From the NCBI GenBank assembly GCA_900066355.1, contig FMEL01000003.1:248001-312000 (forward strand): DNA of 64,000 nucleotides. The letters are read 5' to 3'. Positions within the stretch are counted from its first letter, which is position 1. Each line of letters starts with the position of its first letter. The notes under the pieces were generated by a model. It saw nothing but the letters and a program-made list of their open reading frames with translations. It was not told the origin of the DNA and searched no databases. This DNA is from an uncultured Ruminococcus sp. (lineage in GTDB: Bacteria; Bacillota; Clostridia; Lachnospirales; Lachnospiraceae). The position numbers were made by a program, and so were the translations under genes. Of the stretch, positions 33,570 to 42,647 are shown piece after piece.

Positions 33570-35075
33570 TCATGGCTTTTTCTTTCGGAAATGCAATGGT
33601 TTATAGCCAGTTTTCTGACTAAAGATCTGACCAAAATACTGTGAAGATTTATATCCTACCTGTTCTGCAATCTCATAAATTTTGCAGTTACTGTTTTCCA
33701 GCAAAAAGATTGCCTGTGAGATCCTGATTTCTGTAAGGTAATCATTTACTGTCTGTCCAGTTTCCTGTCGGAACAGAACGCTGAATCGGCTTGCACTAAG
33801 ACCTGCATGTTCTGCAATCTGCTCAATGGTCAGACTGCTGTTTCCATAACTTTCCTTCATATAATCAATAGCACCATTTAGCCATCTTGCATATGTTTTC
33901 TTTCCATTTTTGCATAAGTGATGATTGATTTCTGCATATTTTTCTTTAAAGAAATCCAAAAATTCCTGTTTCCCATAAATAAAATTTTGTTCTGGCATTG
34001 GAATCATATATCCACTCAGTTCTTCCATCTGAAGAAGCAGGTTGTGATACAACATAAAAATACCATCCGCATCCATGGCCTGAAACAGTAAATTTACATA
34101 TTTTTCCAGTTCTTTCTCGAAAATTTGCGGATGTCCAATAGATTTTTTCAGACATTCATACGAAAATACCTGTGAAATATTTCCAAGCTGTGTTTCTGCA
34201 TATAAAGACAGATTCCATTGTTCTTTTTCCGGAAAAGTCTCTTTGAAGTGAAAAAAAGGCAGCATATGTAGATAAATTTTCTTTCCTTCCTCCACTGTGA
34301 CTCTGGAGGGTAATGTGTATACCTGAATATTCTCATTTATCTTTTTTAAATGATCCCGTATCTTTTTACGGGCAAGGGAAACTGCGGTACAGGAAAACGG
34401 AATGCCGGTTCCTTCCCATGGGATTGCTCCGATCACAAGCTCATCTATAAAAAATACATATGACTCCGGATAAAATTCCCGTATCTTTTCATTTATACTT
34501 TCATACAGATTTTTTCCATATTCCGGAATACTTTTAAAATGACTTTTCAGTTTTTCCAATGGCATCCACTGTGTAATGTAAAAAAATACGAATTTACCAA
34601 ATTCTGTCACCTTGTTTTTTTCATCTGGATTCTCATTTTCAAAAAATTTTTTTATCCTGATTTCATTTTTGTCTTTTTGAAGCAATTCATTCTGCAGGAT
34701 GGTTTTCTTTGCTGTCAGCAGTTCCTCGGTGAGGCTCTTTGCTGTCATTTCATTTTTCAGCAGATAACTGTGAATGCGATTTTGCATGGCGCGTCTGGCA
34801 TAATCGAAACTTGCATAGGAAGAAATAAAGATAATATAGGTATTGGGATTTTCTTTTTTCAAAATTTCCACGAAATCAAAACCATCCATTACAGGCATAG
34901 AAATATCTGACACAATCAAACCCGGCTTCTCTTTTCTGGCCAGTTCCAGTGCTTTTTTACCATTGGCAGCCCCCTCTATGAGAGAAAATCCAAGGGCATT
35001 CCAATCCACCATTTCTTTCAGATCCTGCAAAACCAGATAATCATCATCTACTAATAAAGTCTTGATTTTTTTCAT
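33570..35075 (-). CDS. AraC-type response regulator (YesN-like)
   Basis: A 501-residue regulator. The start at 35075 (MKKIKTLLVDDD) has GGAG six bases before it, whereas the ATG at 35087 has none. An N-terminal receiver with the phospho-acceptor in GLIVSDISMPVMDG is followed by a long middle domain (about 130-390). The C-terminal pair of AraC helix-turn-helix motifs is visible as SIEQIAEHAGLSASRFSVLFR-like and YEIAEQVGYKSSQYFGQIF. It is paired with the LytS/YesM-type kinase in one operon and probably controls the divergent GH106-like gene. Confidence 0.92.
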   Translation of the reverse strand: MKKIKTLLVDDDYLVLQDLKEMVDWNALGFSLIEGAANGKKALELARKEKPGLIVSDISMPVMDGFDFVEILKKENPNTYIIFISSYASFDYARRAMQNRIHSYLLKNEMTAKSLTEELLTAKKTILQNELLQKDKNEIRIKKFFENENPDEKNKVTEFGKFVFFYITQWMPLEKLKSHFKSIPEYGKNLYESINEKIREFYPESYVFFIDELVIGAIPWEGTGIPFSCTAVSLARKKIRDHLKKINENIQVYTLPSRVTVEEGKKIYLHMLPFFHFKETFPEKEQWNLSLYAETQLGNISQVFSYECLKKSIGHPQIFEKELEKYVNLLFQAMDADGIFMLYHNLLLQMEELSGYMIPMPEQNFIYGKQEFLDFFKEKYAEINHHLCKNGKKTYARWLNGAIDYMKESYGNSSLTIEQIAEHAGLSASRFSVLFRQETGQTVNDYLTEIRISQAIFLLENSNCKIYEIAEQVGYKSSQYFGQIFSQKTGYKPLHFRKKKP

Positions 35076-35320
35076 TGTTTTCTCCATCTAAAGGGATATG
35101 TTGACATATATCACTATATACCTGCTGACAAAGCTACGCAACCTTCTATTTTTTCAATGAAAATAATATTTGTATCTGCTCTCATCTGGAAAAATAAAAG
35201 AAAATCATACAAAATAAAAGTTTTCTCTTATTTTTTTCTCTTTTTAAACTCTATACAATAAAATCATCTTAAAAATAGAGAAACAAAATTTATATAAAAA
35301 CGCAGGAGGTAATTGAACAC

Positions 35321-38300
35321 ATGAAAAAGAGACAGGTTTTGGCACTTTTACTTGCATCTGTTATGAGCATGTCCCTGGCTTTTCCGATAAGCACCTTTGC
35401 TGCTGACACAGAATTTGCAGAATCTATGGAAACGAAATTTGCAGAACCGGAAATGAAAAATCGTCCCTATGCAAGATGGTGGTTGGCAGAAGGTTCTCAC
35501 ACAGATGAGACCCTTCGTGAATCTGTAAAAGAACTTTATGACGAAGGCTTTGGAGGTGTAGAATTTGTAACCCTTACAAGTGAGGCAGAATTTCTGGATG
35601 ATGCAACCTATGGCTGGGGTTCTCCGGAATGGATCCATGATACAAAAGTGATCATTGAAGAGTGCAAAAAATATGGCATGAGCGTGAGCATGACCGGCGG
35701 CACTTACTGGGCTACTGCAAACCTTCCAAACATCACGCCCGATCAGCAGGAAGCTTCTCAGGAGCTTGGCTATGTGACAGTAAACCTTGAGAAAACAGAA
35801 GGAACCAATACCAGCTACAGCGGAGTTCTTCCACAATGTACCCTTCCTGAAGCCACAACCAAGCAGACGCTTGTTTCTGTTATTGCTGCCAAAGTAGAAG
35901 ATTGGGGCATCCCGGCTACTGTTGATAAAGAAACCAACGAAATAACTGATCTAGGTGTAAAAACCAAGATCAATACTGATTCCATGAAAGTAGTCACAGA
36001 TCAGATAACTGCCAATGATGATGGGACTTATTCCATTGATTTCACGGCAGATGATGACAGTGATTATGCATTATTTGCATTTTATCAGTATGGAACCAGT
36101 GAAAGCTATGCAGCAGCCTGCACCGGACAGGGCTACACCATCAACTATTTTGACCCGGCAGGCGCAAATGCACTGATGTCCTACTGGGATGAAAATGTTC
36201 TCACAGACGATGTGATGGATCTGCTCAGTGAGATTGATGAAGCAGATCTTTACATGGATTCGCTGGAACTTATGACAGAGGGTGAAAATTCTACAAAACA
36301 GCTGTGGTGCACCGATATGCTGGAGCAGTTTAAAAACCGCAGAGGTTATGATCTGGAAAAATATCTGCCTCTTCTCATCCGTGAAACGCCAGATACTCTG
36401 CAGGGAATGGGCCAGTATCTTACTTATACATACGATTTTACAGACACAGATGAGATTGATATGACTTATCTCAGAAATGATTTCTTCCAGACTGAGACAG
36501 AGCTTTATCAGGAAAACTGCCTGGATATCCTGCATGACTGGCTGAATAAAAAAGGAATGCATCTACGTGCAGAAAACTCTTATGGAAAAACATTTGAAGT
36601 TTCCCAGACAGTATCTTCTGTAGACTATCTGGAGACAGAATCTTTCGAATTTGCAGCAGATGTGGACTCTTATCGTAACTTTACCGGTGCCGCTCATGTA
36701 TATGACAAGCGACTTTCCTCTGAATCCGGTGCGTCCATTATGACCAATTATCTGTGGAACAACGGCTATTATCGTCAGATTTTCTATACTCAGTATGCAG
36801 CTGGTATTCAGAAAACTGTAACGCACGGCTATTCTTCTGCATATGGCCCCGACGAATCCGTTTCCTGGCCAGGCTATGAAGGTATGACTAATCTGATTGC
36901 AGAACGTTTCAACAAACGCCAACCGGCATCCATTGATTATGTAGATGTAAATAATCATTTAAGTCGCATCCAAAAAGCCCTGGAAGAAGGTGTTCCGCAG
37001 GTAGATATTGCTATGATCCGCACTGATTACTATCTGAACAATCTGCTTACCAGCGTTTCCAGTTCCGGTGTTTACAATAATGCTCTTCACAATGATCGTG
37101 CTTACTACTGGACAGATCTTGGTCTTCAGGACAAGGGCTATACCTACGATTACTTCTCATCTTATACTTTCATGGATGATGAAGTAAATGTATCTGACGG
37201 ACAGATCAATTCCGATGGTGTTGCTTACAAAGCAGTTGTTGTTATGGAAGATGAACTTCCTCTTGATGCTGCAAAGAAATTAAAAGAGGCAGCAGAAAAT
37301 GGACTTCCTGTATTATTTGTAAATAATGTAGTAGAACATCCAAATAACTCTGATGTTGACAAGGTTAATACGATTGCAGCTTCCACAACCGGATGTAATG
37401 ATGGAAAGGATGAAGAGCTTGCAGCAGTTATTGATGAAATCAAAGCTCTGGACAATGTAAAGACGATAGATTCCTGTGAGGAAGCCTTGGATGCTCTTTC
37501 TGAACTTGGAGTAACTCCAAGAGCAGAAAATGTAGAATCCAACCATAAAATCCTCACCAACATGAGAAAAGCAGATGATGCAACTTATCTCTATGCCTAT
37601 AACTACATGTATGAAGACGAGGAAGCTTATTCCGGACAGATTTCTGTAGAGGGATCTTATCAGCCATACATTCTGGATACATGGTCTGGCAAAGTGACAA
37701 AAGTAACAGATGCTGTTTGTGAAGATGGAAGAACTATTTTGAATGTGACTCTTGATCCAGGTGAAACTGCTCTTTATATCCTGAATCCTGCTGAGGAAGC
37801 AGTTACAGAAAAGGTCACAACCGAGAGCACAGATCTGCAGCTTACCGACTGGAGTCTGACTGTAGATTCCTACACACCAGGAGAAAAACTGGAACGTACT
37901 GAGACCAATGAGGAGACAGGTGTTACCACTACAGAGGTGACTTACGATACCAATCACGAGGAAATCGACGCCGGTACCCTCACTGACCTGGTTTCCTGGA
38001 AAGATATTGATTCAATTGGAGATAACGTGTCCGGAATCGGAACTTACACCACTACTTTCACACTTCCTGATGATTTTGATGCAAAAACTCAAAATGTTGA
38101 ATTCAAAGCTGACAGCTTTAACTATGGAACTGCCATGATTACTGTAAACGATCAGAAAGTTTCCGTAGATATGGATACTGCAAAAGCAGACATCACAGAT
38201 GCAGTAAAACCAGATGAAAACACCATTTCTGTCCGCGTAACCAGCAGTCTTTGCAATGTGGTAAGAGATTATGAGCCCGTTTTCTGGATCACTGAAGACA

Positions 38301-38362
38301 CTGAACCGGCGGATTATGGTATGACAGGAAAAACTGTAGTCACCATAACTACCACAAAATAA
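35321..38362 (+). CDS. Secreted GH106-like (alpha-L-rhamnosidase family) protein
   Basis: A 1013-residue exported protein preceded by AGGAGG. The signal peptide is residues 1-27 (ending STFA). The N-terminal part has RPYARWWLAEGSHTDETLRE and GFGGVEFVTL. The middle carries ESFEFAADVDSYRNFTGAAHVYDK, and a galactose-binding-like C-terminus has GIGTYTTTFTLPDDF and a FNYGTAMITVND phrase. This layout fits the GH106/PF17132 group as I remember it. No wall anchor is visible, so it is probably released. It is divergent from the AraC/LytS system, which likely induces it. Activity on rhamnose-containing glycans is a family inference, and the catalytic residues were not verified. Confidence 0.8.
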   Translation: MKKRQVLALLLASVMSMSLAFPISTFAADTEFAESMETKFAEPEMKNRPYARWWLAEGSHTDETLRESVKELYDEGFGGVEFVTLTSEAEFLDDATYGWGSPEWIHDTKVIIEECKKYGMSVSMTGGTYWATANLPNITPDQQEASQELGYVTVNLEKTEGTNTSYSGVLPQCTLPEATTKQTLVSVIAAKVEDWGIPATVDKETNEITDLGVKTKINTDSMKVVTDQITANDDGTYSIDFTADDDSDYALFAFYQYGTSESYAAACTGQGYTINYFDPAGANALMSYWDENVLTDDVMDLLSEIDEADLYMDSLELMTEGENSTKQLWCTDMLEQFKNRRGYDLEKYLPLLIRETPDTLQGMGQYLTYTYDFTDTDEIDMTYLRNDFFQTETELYQENCLDILHDWLNKKGMHLRAENSYGKTFEVSQTVSSVDYLETESFEFAADVDSYRNFTGAAHVYDKRLSSESGASIMTNYLWNNGYYRQIFYTQYAAGIQKTVTHGYSSAYGPDESVSWPGYEGMTNLIAERFNKRQPASIDYVDVNNHLSRIQKALEEGVPQVDIAMIRTDYYLNNLLTSVSSSGVYNNALHNDRAYYWTDLGLQDKGYTYDYFSSYTFMDDEVNVSDGQINSDGVAYKAVVVMEDELPLDAAKKLKEAAENGLPVLFVNNVVEHPNNSDVDKVNTIAASTTGCNDGKDEELAAVIDEIKALDNVKTIDSCEEALDALSELGVTPRAENVESNHKILTNMRKADDATYLYAYNYMYEDEEAYSGQISVEGSYQPYILDTWSGKVTKVTDAVCEDGRTILNVTLDPGETALYILNPAEEAVTEKVTTESTDLQLTDWSLTVDSYTPGEKLERTETNEETGVTTTEVTYDTNHEEIDAGTLTDLVSWKDIDSIGDNVSGIGTYTTTFTLPDDFDAKTQNVEFKADSFNYGTAMITVNDQKVSVDMDTAKADITDAVKPDENTISVRVTSSLCNVVRDYEPVFWITEDTEPADYGMTGKTVVTITTTK

Positions 38363-38421
38363 TCACAGACCTTTCAGGATTTTTTCCAGATTGTCTGTAA
38401 AAAAGTTTCTTAACAGTTCTG

Positions 38422-38461
38422 AAAAAGGACGGTCGGATCAATTTTCCGGCAGTCCTTTTTT
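38422..38461 (+). terminator. Terminator of the GH106-like gene
   Basis: AAAAAGGAC (38422-38430) and GTCGGA pair with TCCGGC and GTCCTTTTT (38452-38460), an interrupted stem with a T tail. Confidence 0.85.
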
Positions 38462-38553
38462 CAGCAATTATTACATGAATTTCCTTTTAACACAACATCA
38501 TTTTCCGGAAATTCCAGCGGCTTGTGCTCTTTGCTCTTTTGTTCTGTTGCTCC

Positions 38554-39738
38554 TTACCTGATATCAATCCGTACCTTTTCTCCAACAGCTTTCCATTCAG
38601 AGTCATCTGCTGCATCGTACACTTTTCCTTCTTCTTCGGCATAGGTGTTATCATCTAAATCATACTCTTTAGTAACGCTGCTTTCCATTATATCATCGGA
38701 TTTCAGATAAAGCTGTAATTCCAGGTATTCGCTGTCAGGATTGGGAATCTCCGGTCTTTCATCATCTCCGGCAGTTCCATACGTTCTCCAAAAATCAGTC
38801 TTAAATTTCCAGTTACGACTGATGACTTCTGTTTCTGCATCGTCTCTCAGTTCATACCGCACCTTATTTCCTTTACTGTCCGTTCCACGCAATTCAACTT
38901 CATACTTCTGGAACAATTTTTCCGGCACGTCCGCTGAAATACTACTCTGTAACTTATTCAGGAAAATATCTTTCAGTGTTACCGTGCCTTCTTCCGTCTG
39001 AACAGAAATATTTTCCAGTTTTTTATTCGTTGTCTGCTTCAGGATTTTTTCTCGCGAAATATTGAAATCAAATGTAAATTCTGCTACAGATTTCTCCCAG
39101 TCATCATAGTCAAACGCATTGAGTACAAGATGTACTTCGGAATTTTCTCCGAGATCTGTCGGTGCATGAAAGCGGTACTCCTGTACACGATCATATTCCT
39201 CTTCATCTCTGTCGGTATCTGCGTCTAATAAATCATCCACAGAATAAGGAGAATATTCCGCATTCATATATTCATCAAGCTTCTGTCCATTTATTGTGGT
39301 TTTGTCCATATCAAGTGTAATTCCCGTATTCTTAAAGGATGAAATACTCTCAGCTTTCTCCTGCTCATTCTTTTTGGAATTATCAATTTCTGCATGCACC
39401 CTGAACAGTAAAACGCCCTCATCCAGAACAACTTCTTTTATGTTTACAGTGATCCCCTGATCGATCTGGGACATGTTTAAAACCTCCGTGTAAGACTCGA
39501 TTTCTTTTTGAAATCCCAGAGTTTCTCCTATAGATAAAGCAAGATTTTTAATCGCGGCCTGTACTTTTGGATTCGATAAAACCGTTGAAATCAAAGCCAG
39601 GATCACACAGGCAGCCACCAGTTTACTCCAAAATGATGGTGTCCAGGCTTTTTTCTTCCCTTTCCATTCTCCCTCTGCTTCGCTGATATATTTCGGATCA
39701 ATATTGCCAAATTCTTTTGAAAAATCGAATTTTTTCAT
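38554..39738 (-). CDS. DUF4179 anti-sigma-type membrane protein
   Basis: A 394-residue single-pass protein. A short cytoplasmic N-terminus (residues 1-37) is followed by a transmembrane helix (about 38-57, LVAACVILALISTVLS). A conserved juxtamembrane segment with NPKVQAAIKNLALSIGETLGFQKEI, typical of DUF4179, comes next, then a large extracellular beta-rich domain. It overlaps the stop of the ECF sigma gene by 4 bp, the usual sigma/anti-sigma arrangement. It should hold the sigma factor at the membrane until a signal arrives. The signal is unknown. Confidence 0.85.
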   Translation of the reverse strand: MKKFDFSKEFGNIDPKYISEAEGEWKGKKKAWTPSFWSKLVAACVILALISTVLSNPKVQAAIKNLALSIGETLGFQKEIESYTEVLNMSQIDQGITVNIKEVVLDEGVLLFRVHAEIDNSKKNEQEKAESISSFKNTGITLDMDKTTINGQKLDEYMNAEYSPYSVDDLLDADTDRDEEEYDRVQEYRFHAPTDLGENSEVHLVLNAFDYDDWEKSVAEFTFDFNISREKILKQTTNKKLENISVQTEEGTVTLKDIFLNKLQSSISADVPEKLFQKYEVELRGTDSKGNKVRYELRDDAETEVISRNWKFKTDFWRTYGTAGDDERPEIPNPDSEYLELQLYLKSDDIMESSVTKEYDLDDNTYAEEEGKVYDAADDSEWKAVGEKVRIDIR

Positions 39739-40292
39739 AAGTGTTTTCCTTCCTTTTTTAAGACCTTCAACAGCTTCTTCCTGCTTCGGTACAGATTCAT
39801 TTTCACACTTCCGACGGACACCGCATGCCTCTTGGCAATCGCCGCAACAGAATCAAAAAACCAGTATCTTCTCACGAAAATATCTCTGTCCTCTGCATTC
39901 ATTTTTCCAAGAAAATCATTGATAATTTCCAGCAGTTCTTTTTCTGCCAGCTGATCTTCAATGGTATAGGTAACACTCAGCTGATCCATTTCACCCAAAA
40001 CGTCTGCCATATGTACATCCGGGCGCCTGTCAGCATATTTTTTGCGCAGGCGGTCAATGCTTAAATTTCTCGTGATCCTGCCACAAAAATGTGATAATAC
40101 AGAAGGCTTCTTCGGCGGGATCAGCGACCAGACCGAAAACCAGGTATCATTCAGGCATTCTTCCGAATCTTCTTTATTTGTAAGCAGATTCCAGGCAATC
40201 TTATAGCAGTACGGATGATACTTGTCGCTCAATGCTTCGATCGCATGCTCATCCCTTATCTCAAACAAAGACATGATCTCATTATCTTGCAT
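39735..40292 (-). CDS. ECF-family sigma factor
   Basis: A 185-residue sigma-70 family protein of normal ECF size. Region 2 (about residues 10-85) includes WNLLTNKEDSEECLNDTW. Region 4 (about 115-180) includes FFDSVAAIAKRHAVSVGSVKMNLYRSRKKL. A GAGGAGGACAACC site precedes the ATG. It is translationally coupled to the DUF4179 anti-sigma gene. The promoter candidate upstream has an ECF-like -35, so autoregulation is likely. Compare the membrane-fused sigma factor at 14194, which carries sigma and sensor on one chain. Confidence 0.92.
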   Translation of the reverse strand: MQDNEIMSLFEIRDEHAIEALSDKYHPYCYKIAWNLLTNKEDSEECLNDTWFSVWSLIPPKKPSVLSHFCGRITRNLSIDRLRKKYADRRPDVHMADVLGEMDQLSVTYTIEDQLAEKELLEIINDFLGKMNAEDRDIFVRRYWFFDSVAAIAKRHAVSVGSVKMNLYRSRKKLLKVLKKEGKHL

Positions 40293-40327
40293 TTATGGGT
40301 TGTCCTCCTCATTTTTCTACTCATACT

Positions 40328-40356
40328 ATATATCGTAAAAAAGCCCGGATGGTAAC
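40328..40356 (-). promoter_or_regulatory. Candidate autoregulated ECF promoter
   Basis: Minus strand: -35 GTTACC (40356-40351), then a spacer starting ATCCGGG. The -10 region is within CGATATATAG (40335-40326), so the spacer is 15 to 17 bp depending on the choice. ACCATCCGGG is identical to the -35/spacer junction of promoter B at 20035-20063. Confidence 0.45.
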
Positions 40357-40388
40357 AAAAAAATTAAAATTTCTTTATAAAAGAACAA

Positions 40389-40560
40389 AGCGGACAAGTC
40401 CGCTTCAGACTCCCTGAATCCCTCAATCTTTGAGGGACTTGCTACGCTTTGCGCGCCAGATGCAGTCTGCTTCAGCAGACATATTCCTCACGCATCTGGT
40501 CGCATCCTCGCGGAGCGTTTTTGTGTAATAGGAACATTACGAAGTAATTTCCTATTACAC
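40389..40560. repeat. Structured palindromic repeat element
   Basis: Four hairpins stand in series. AGCGGAC/GTCCGCT lies at 40389-40404 and CCCTCA/TGAGGG at 40420-40436. A nested pair combines CCAGATGC (40456-40463) with GCATCTGG (40492-40499), enclosing GTCTGC/GCAGAC (40465-40480). A very strong stem GTGTAATAGGAA (40523-40534) pairs with TTCCTATTACAC (40549-40560) and is flanked by T5 and A6. It encodes nothing. It resembles the dispersed intergenic palindromic repeats of Lachnospiraceae as I remember them. The remaining bases of 40293-40643 are the sigma-gene promoter and the terminator below. Confidence 0.75.
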
Positions 40561-40564
40561 AAAA

Positions 40565-40594
40565 AAGTCCACTACTCACACAAGCAATGGACTT
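40565..40594 (-). terminator. Terminator of the hydrolase gene
   Basis: Minus strand AAGTCCA (40594-40588) pairs with TGGACTT (40571-40565) and runs into TTTTTT. Confidence 0.7.
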
Positions 40595-40643
40595 ATATTA
40601 ATGATTTGTCAATCATATATTATTTTGATATTCTGTTTGAATT

Positions 40644-41165
40644 TTATCTGACAATATCTATCTGGCACATTTTCATAGCGTTCAATGCATTTTCATGACT
40701 TTCCGGTGTCACTCCTGCACAACATGCCGCGTCTACTATGATCGGAACTTCCGGAAGAGCTGCCTTTACCAGAAGCGCATTGGAAATCACGCAGATATCC
40801 GTGCAAAGGCCAACAAATGTAATGCTTCCTATTTCATCATCAATGTTCATTGCCACCAGCTCAGCAGCCAGATCTGTAGAACCAAAAGTTTCTTTGTCAA
40901 TCGGTTCTGTTTTTCTGAGGCTATCCAGTTCATTTCTGATCTGCCAGCCTTCTGTGTTCCGGATACAGTGTGGTACCGGAAGTTTTTTTCCTTCCTGTGT
41001 ATCCAAATACCATGATTCATGAGTATCTCGTGTAAAAAGAACTGTTCCTTTGAAATTTCTGATTCTCTCTTCTACTTTTGGAACGATTGCAACAGCTTCT
41101 TTGGTTCCAAGGACACCATCAATAAAATCATTCTGCATGTCTACCACAACTAAAATATCCTGCAT
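40644..41165 (-). CDS. Isochorismatase-fold cysteine hydrolase, nicotinamidase-like
   Basis: A 173-residue enzyme with the catalytic triad D9 (VVDMQNDFIDG), K91 (DKETFGS) and C125 (LCTDICVISNA). The metal-site pattern D47, H49 and H66 (RDTHESW; VPHC) is that of nicotinamidases, which hydrolyse nicotinamide to nicotinate in NAD salvage. The length is shorter than PncA from E. coli but normal for clostridial members. It lies 33 bp after the nitroreductase gene in the same direction, so the two may be co-transcribed. Confidence 0.85.
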   Translation of the reverse strand: MQDILVVVDMQNDFIDGVLGTKEAVAIVPKVEERIRNFKGTVLFTRDTHESWYLDTQEGKKLPVPHCIRNTEGWQIRNELDSLRKTEPIDKETFGSTDLAAELVAMNIDDEIGSITFVGLCTDICVISNALLVKAALPEVPIIVDAACCAGVTPESHENALNAMKMCQIDIVR

Positions 41166-41198
41166 AATTATTCCCCTTCTCTTTTCTCTGTGTCATTT

Positions 41199-41699
41199 TT
41201 ATTTCTCAATGAAATGTATTCTTTCAGGCGCAAATCGGTTCTGCTGAGGTCTTGTCTCTGCCGGATATCCCAGTGCAAACATAGAAAATACTTTCACATT
41301 TTCCGGAAGTTCCAGAAGGCTGTGGACTTCTTCCATTCGATCCTCCATCGGTGCAATACCAAACCATACTCCTCCGAGGCCCAGCGCATCTGTTTCCAGC
41401 CAGATATTCTGCTGTGCAATCGCCATATCAATTTGCGCAAAAGATGGTGCAACAAGTCCTTCTGTATGATATACAGGAACAATAACTACAGGTGCCCCTG
41501 CTGCACATCCGGTGTATGGAGTTACTTTGGATAATTTCTGGATTTTTTCTTTATCTGTCACCACAAAAAATTCCCACGGCTGCTGGTTGCATGCACTTGG
41601 TGCCTGCATTCCCGCCTTCAGAATCTCCATGATTTTTTCCTTTTCTACTGGTCTATCTTCATATTTTCTTACACTGATTCTATGAAAAATACTGTTCAT
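41199..41699 (-). CDS. Nitroreductase family protein
   Basis: A 166-residue FMN-dependent nitroreductase-fold protein. The opening SIFHRISVRKYEDRPVEKEKI is the usual flavin-phosphate-binding start (RxSxRxY). The motif APSACNQQPWEFFVV and the later GLGGVWFGIAP fit short clostridial nitroreductases. The physiological substrate is generally unknown. Its last 11 codons are duplicated at 30437-30477. It is upstream of the nicotinamidase-like gene. Confidence 0.9.
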   Translation of the reverse strand: MNSIFHRISVRKYEDRPVEKEKIMEILKAGMQAPSACNQQPWEFFVVTDKEKIQKLSKVTPYTGCAAGAPVVIVPVYHTEGLVAPSFAQIDMAIAQQNIWLETDALGLGGVWFGIAPMEDRMEEVHSLLELPENVKVFSMFALGYPAETRPQQNRFAPERIHFIEK

Positions 41700-41924
41700 A
41701 TTACATGCTCCCTTGCTTATTATTTAAGATAGTTCTATTATAACATGTATATTTTATAAAGCTAACAAATATCTTCACTTCATCCGCAATTAATTCTCAC
41801 AATAACAGTTTTTTCTATCGTATTTTCCTGATTTTTTTGGTAAAATCATTTTAATTATAGGGACCATTATATATTCATTTTATTGGCTTAAATTGGTGTT
41901 GCTCATATACAAACCATCCAATTT
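41700..41924. other. Upstream space of the nitroreductase gene
   Basis: AT-rich intergenic sequence. I see no gene or strong hairpin in it. Confidence 0.4.
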
Positions 41925-42160
41925 TATTACCTTCAATGACCTGCAAGCTACTTGCTCTATCACTGGCCAACCATTTTATCTAAATCATGTTGGTTTCCAG
42001 CAGACTTACTCTTTCCCTGGTCATTTAGCACCATAATTTTGGTTGGTCTCCACACCACTTATCGTTTCCATAGTCATTCGGCACCTATATTTTCGTTGAC
42101 CTCCAGACAACTTACTCCTCTCGCAGTCATCTTCTACACAACACCACAGCAACATTAGGG
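41925..42160. repeat. Degenerate tandem repeat, about 52-56 bp period
   Basis: Three clear and one faint copy of a unit can be lined up. Their shared words are GTTGGTTTCCAGCAGACTTA, GTTGGTCTCCACACCACTTA and GTTGACCTCCAGACAACTTA, followed by a GGTCATT/AGTCATT/AGTCATC word. It encodes no convincing protein on either strand. It sits at the left edge of the accessory island. Confidence 0.5.
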
Positions 42161-42240
42161 TATATCTACAATCCACTGACTCCTGAGGGAAGTCTGAATA
42201 TCATGGAAAAGGCATTTGCCAACTGGTTTTGCCCAAATTT

Positions 42241-42440
42241 CCTTGTCACAGGAAGTCACAGGTTCGAACTCAATTTAACAAGCACAAAAAAAGCCGGAAA
42301 CCATTGATTTTTTTCAAGGTTTCCAGCCTTTCGACATAGCGTGCGTTAGAGGATTCGAACTTTCACCCTTGCCCCTAAACCCGCATAGAAAGGAGGTTTC
42401 CGCTACCGTTTTTTCCCTTGTCACAGGTAAGTCACAGGTT
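42241..42440. other. Island-edge sequence with direct repeats and a tRNA-tail-like segment
   Basis: CCTTGTCACAGGAAGTCACAGG (42241-42262) recurs with one inserted base at 42417-42439. Between them lie a hairpin (GGAAACC...GGTTTCC, 42296-42323) and a segment near 42340-42365. On the minus strand that segment reads AGTTCGAATCCTCTAACGCA, like a tRNA T-arm and acceptor end but with no matching 5' half. It looks like a leftover integration site. Confidence 0.4.
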
Positions 42441-42647
42441 TTTACTATCATATTCTTCTTTCAATTCTTCAGCCAGATATAACTCACTCATACAGTGCAT
42501 ATCAGATATACCATCACGCATCAACTGATAAGTCCCTGAATGATAAAAGAAATCCAGTGCCGCGTCCAATGAAATTCCCTGCTGCTTTGCAAAACATTCA
42601 ATGACACGACTATACTTCTTCTGAAGTAAAATTGGATTTGCGTTCAT
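42432..42647 (-). CDS. DUF3791-type small protein
   Basis: A 71-residue protein beginning NANPILLQKKYSRVIECFAKQQGISLDAALDFFY. I remember this opening from DUF3791-annotated proteins that travel with DUF3990 in putative toxin-antitoxin loci. It overlaps the stop of the upstream gene by 4 bp. The DUF3990 partner is absent from this locus. Confidence 0.7.
   Translation of the reverse strand: MNANPILLQKKYSRVIECFAKQQGISLDAALDFFYHSGTYQLMRDGISDMHCMSELYLAEELKEEYDSKNL

Noticed and set aside
37313..37957. 214-codon minus-strand frame in the GH106-like gene
   Set aside because: It is a shadow of the rightward gene. No start signal or recognisable domain was seen.
40389..40560. CRISPR array
   Set aside because: The repeats are palindromes of different sequence, not regularly spaced direct repeats with unique spacers.
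42300..42420. Complete tRNA gene
   Set aside because: Only a T-arm and 3'-acceptor-like piece is present. No 5' acceptor half, D-arm or anticodon arm can be fitted.
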